Shown piece by piece: positions 63,334 to 64,000 of a DNA stretch of 64,000 nucleotides (within the stretch, counting starts at the first letter, position 1; the number at the start of each line of letters is the position of its first letter). Location of the stretch: contig NZ_CP108101.1 of the NCBI RefSeq assembly GCF_036195325.1, forward strand, positions 2,046,001 to 2,110,000, written 5' to 3'. Made by a program: the position numbers and the translations under genes. The stretch is from Streptomyces sp. NBC_00234 (GTDB lineage: Bacteria; Actinomycetota; Actinomycetes; Streptomycetales; Streptomycetaceae). The notes beneath the pieces are model-generated. The model worked only from the letters and a program-made list of their open reading frames with translations, did not search any database and had not been told where the DNA came from.

Positions 63334-64000
63334 CTAGGAGGTGTGGGGGCAGTTGCCCCGGTACTCGGCGATCGTCAGACTCGCCTGCGGCAGCGGGCAG
63401 AGGAACTGCTCGTACCGGGTGTCGTTGTCGATGAACCGCTTCAGCCACGAAATGCTGTACTTCGCGATCGTGGTGTTGGAGGAGTTCGGCGTGAAGTGCG
63501 TGGCGCCGCGCAGCTCCAGATACGCCTTGTCCAGGGTGCTGGGCAGCGAGTTGTAGAACGGCTCGGAGTGCGTGGCGACCGGTGCGACGGTGTCACCGTC
63601 CGATCCGACCACCAGGGTGGGCGTCCGCACCTCGGGCCAGGTCTTGTCGGTGTTCCAGCCGGTCAGCGGGATCGCCGCCTTCAGCGAGGGACGGTCCTTG
63701 GCGGCTTCCAGGGTGCCGCCACCGCCCATGGAGTGGCCCATCACGCCGAGGCGCGAGCTGTCGATCCGGCTGCGGACCGAGCTCTGGTTCGTCAGGTAGT
63801 CGAGTGCGGCCAGGAGTTGGTCGCCACGGCTGTCCGGCTGGTCCAGCGTCGTGTTGGTGTCGATGGTGAAGACGACGAAGCCCTGGGAGGCGAGCCGCGG
63901 GCCGAGCCAGGCCATGCTGGACTGGTAGGCGGTGAAGCCGGGTGCGACGGCGATCGCGCCGAAGGTGCCGTCCGCGGTGGACGTCGGGTAGTAGATGGTG
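63334..64000 (-). CDS. Cutinase/PET-hydrolase-like lipase, 5' part missing
   Basis: The visible 222 residues are the C-terminal part of a secreted alpha/beta-hydrolase of the polyesterase-lipase-cutinase group. The nucleophile elbow is [13 protein letters not shown], the acid is in [12 protein letters not shown] and the histidine in [14 protein letters not shown]. The oxyanion segment [16 protein letters not shown] and the opening [16 protein letters not shown] agree with the S. exfoliatus lipase and Streptomyces PET hydrolases I remember. Two C-terminal cysteines (FLCPLP and NCPHTS) form the family's disulfide. The signal peptide lies beyond the window edge. It should hydrolyse ester polymers or triacylglycerols outside the cell. 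Confidence 0.93.
   Translation of the reverse strand, partial: TIYYPTSTADGTFGAIAVAPGFTAYQSSMAWLGPRLASQGFVVFTIDTNTTLDQPDSRGDQLLAALDYLTNQSSVRSRIDSSRLGVMGHSMGGGGTLEAAKDRPSLKAAIPLTGWNTDKTWPEVRTPTLVVGSDGDTVAPVATHSEPFYNSLPSTLDKAYLELRGATHFTPNSSNTTIAKYSISWLKRFIDNDTRYEQFLCPLPQASLTIAEYRGNCPHTS

Overview
This 64 kb window is chromosomal DNA from a Streptomyces (high-GC actinomycete). Third codon positions are almost all G or C, and GTG/TTG starts and GTGA/ATGA start-stop overlaps are common. It carries a trypsin nearly identical in its motifs to the S. griseus enzyme, a trpC-trpM-trpB-trpA block, a family-35 beta-galactosidase, a very large LuxR-type ATPase regulator and a single rare TTA codon. No rRNA, tRNA, CRISPR array, prophage or complete insertion sequence is visible. 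Names below rest on recognition of motifs and sequences from memory; no database search was run.

Left part (1-14604): the start of pyruvate kinase, a SIMPL-domain protein, a Tat-exported 5'-nucleotidase, an orphan siderophore-type pair (PLP decarboxylase plus flavin N-hydroxylase), aminopeptidase N, a chorismate mutase, an AraC regulator divergent from a GH35 beta-galactosidase, a secreted trypsin and a zinc-metallopeptidase-like protein.

Steroid-type catabolic region (14674-26557): two gene blocks match the mycobacterial KstR2 regulon for the last two steroid rings (C and D). Block 1 is an Rv3548c-like reductase divergent from echA20-ipdA-ipdB-ipdC. Block 2 is fadA6, a KstR2-like TetR repressor and ipdF, divergent from fadE30 and a second acyl-CoA dehydrogenase. 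The blocks are separated by a DEAD-box helicase and a cold-shock gene, but both divergent promoters carry the same operator, ACCAAACAYTTGTT. ipdA has an in-frame TTA codon. A 168-bp MITE-like element ends on the helicase stop codon.

Middle (26580-37201): small flavin and cupin proteins, a VWA protein, a rhomboid protease, gltD-gltB with a candidate GlnR site, and a VIT-family metal transporter.

ADP-ribosylglycohydrolase operon (37489-45323): seven tightly coupled genes encode four different members of the ADP-ribosylglycohydrolase fold, a ribokinase-like kinase, a CaiB-type CoA-transferase and a citrate-lyase-beta-like enzyme. Two of the four glycohydrolases have lost or altered metal ligands. 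I know of no described pathway for this set, and it is the best candidate here for an uncharacterised system.

Right part (45408-64000): lgt, a DsbA-like membrane-anchored protein, trpA-trpB-trpM-trpC, three small membrane proteins, trpE, hisI, a TIGR03085 protein, an ArsR-type regulator with an MFS exporter (preceded by three 14-bp direct repeats), a sodium/solute symporter with a PucR regulator, a 935-residue LuxR-family ATPase regulator, and the 3' part of a cutinase/PET-hydrolase-like lipase.
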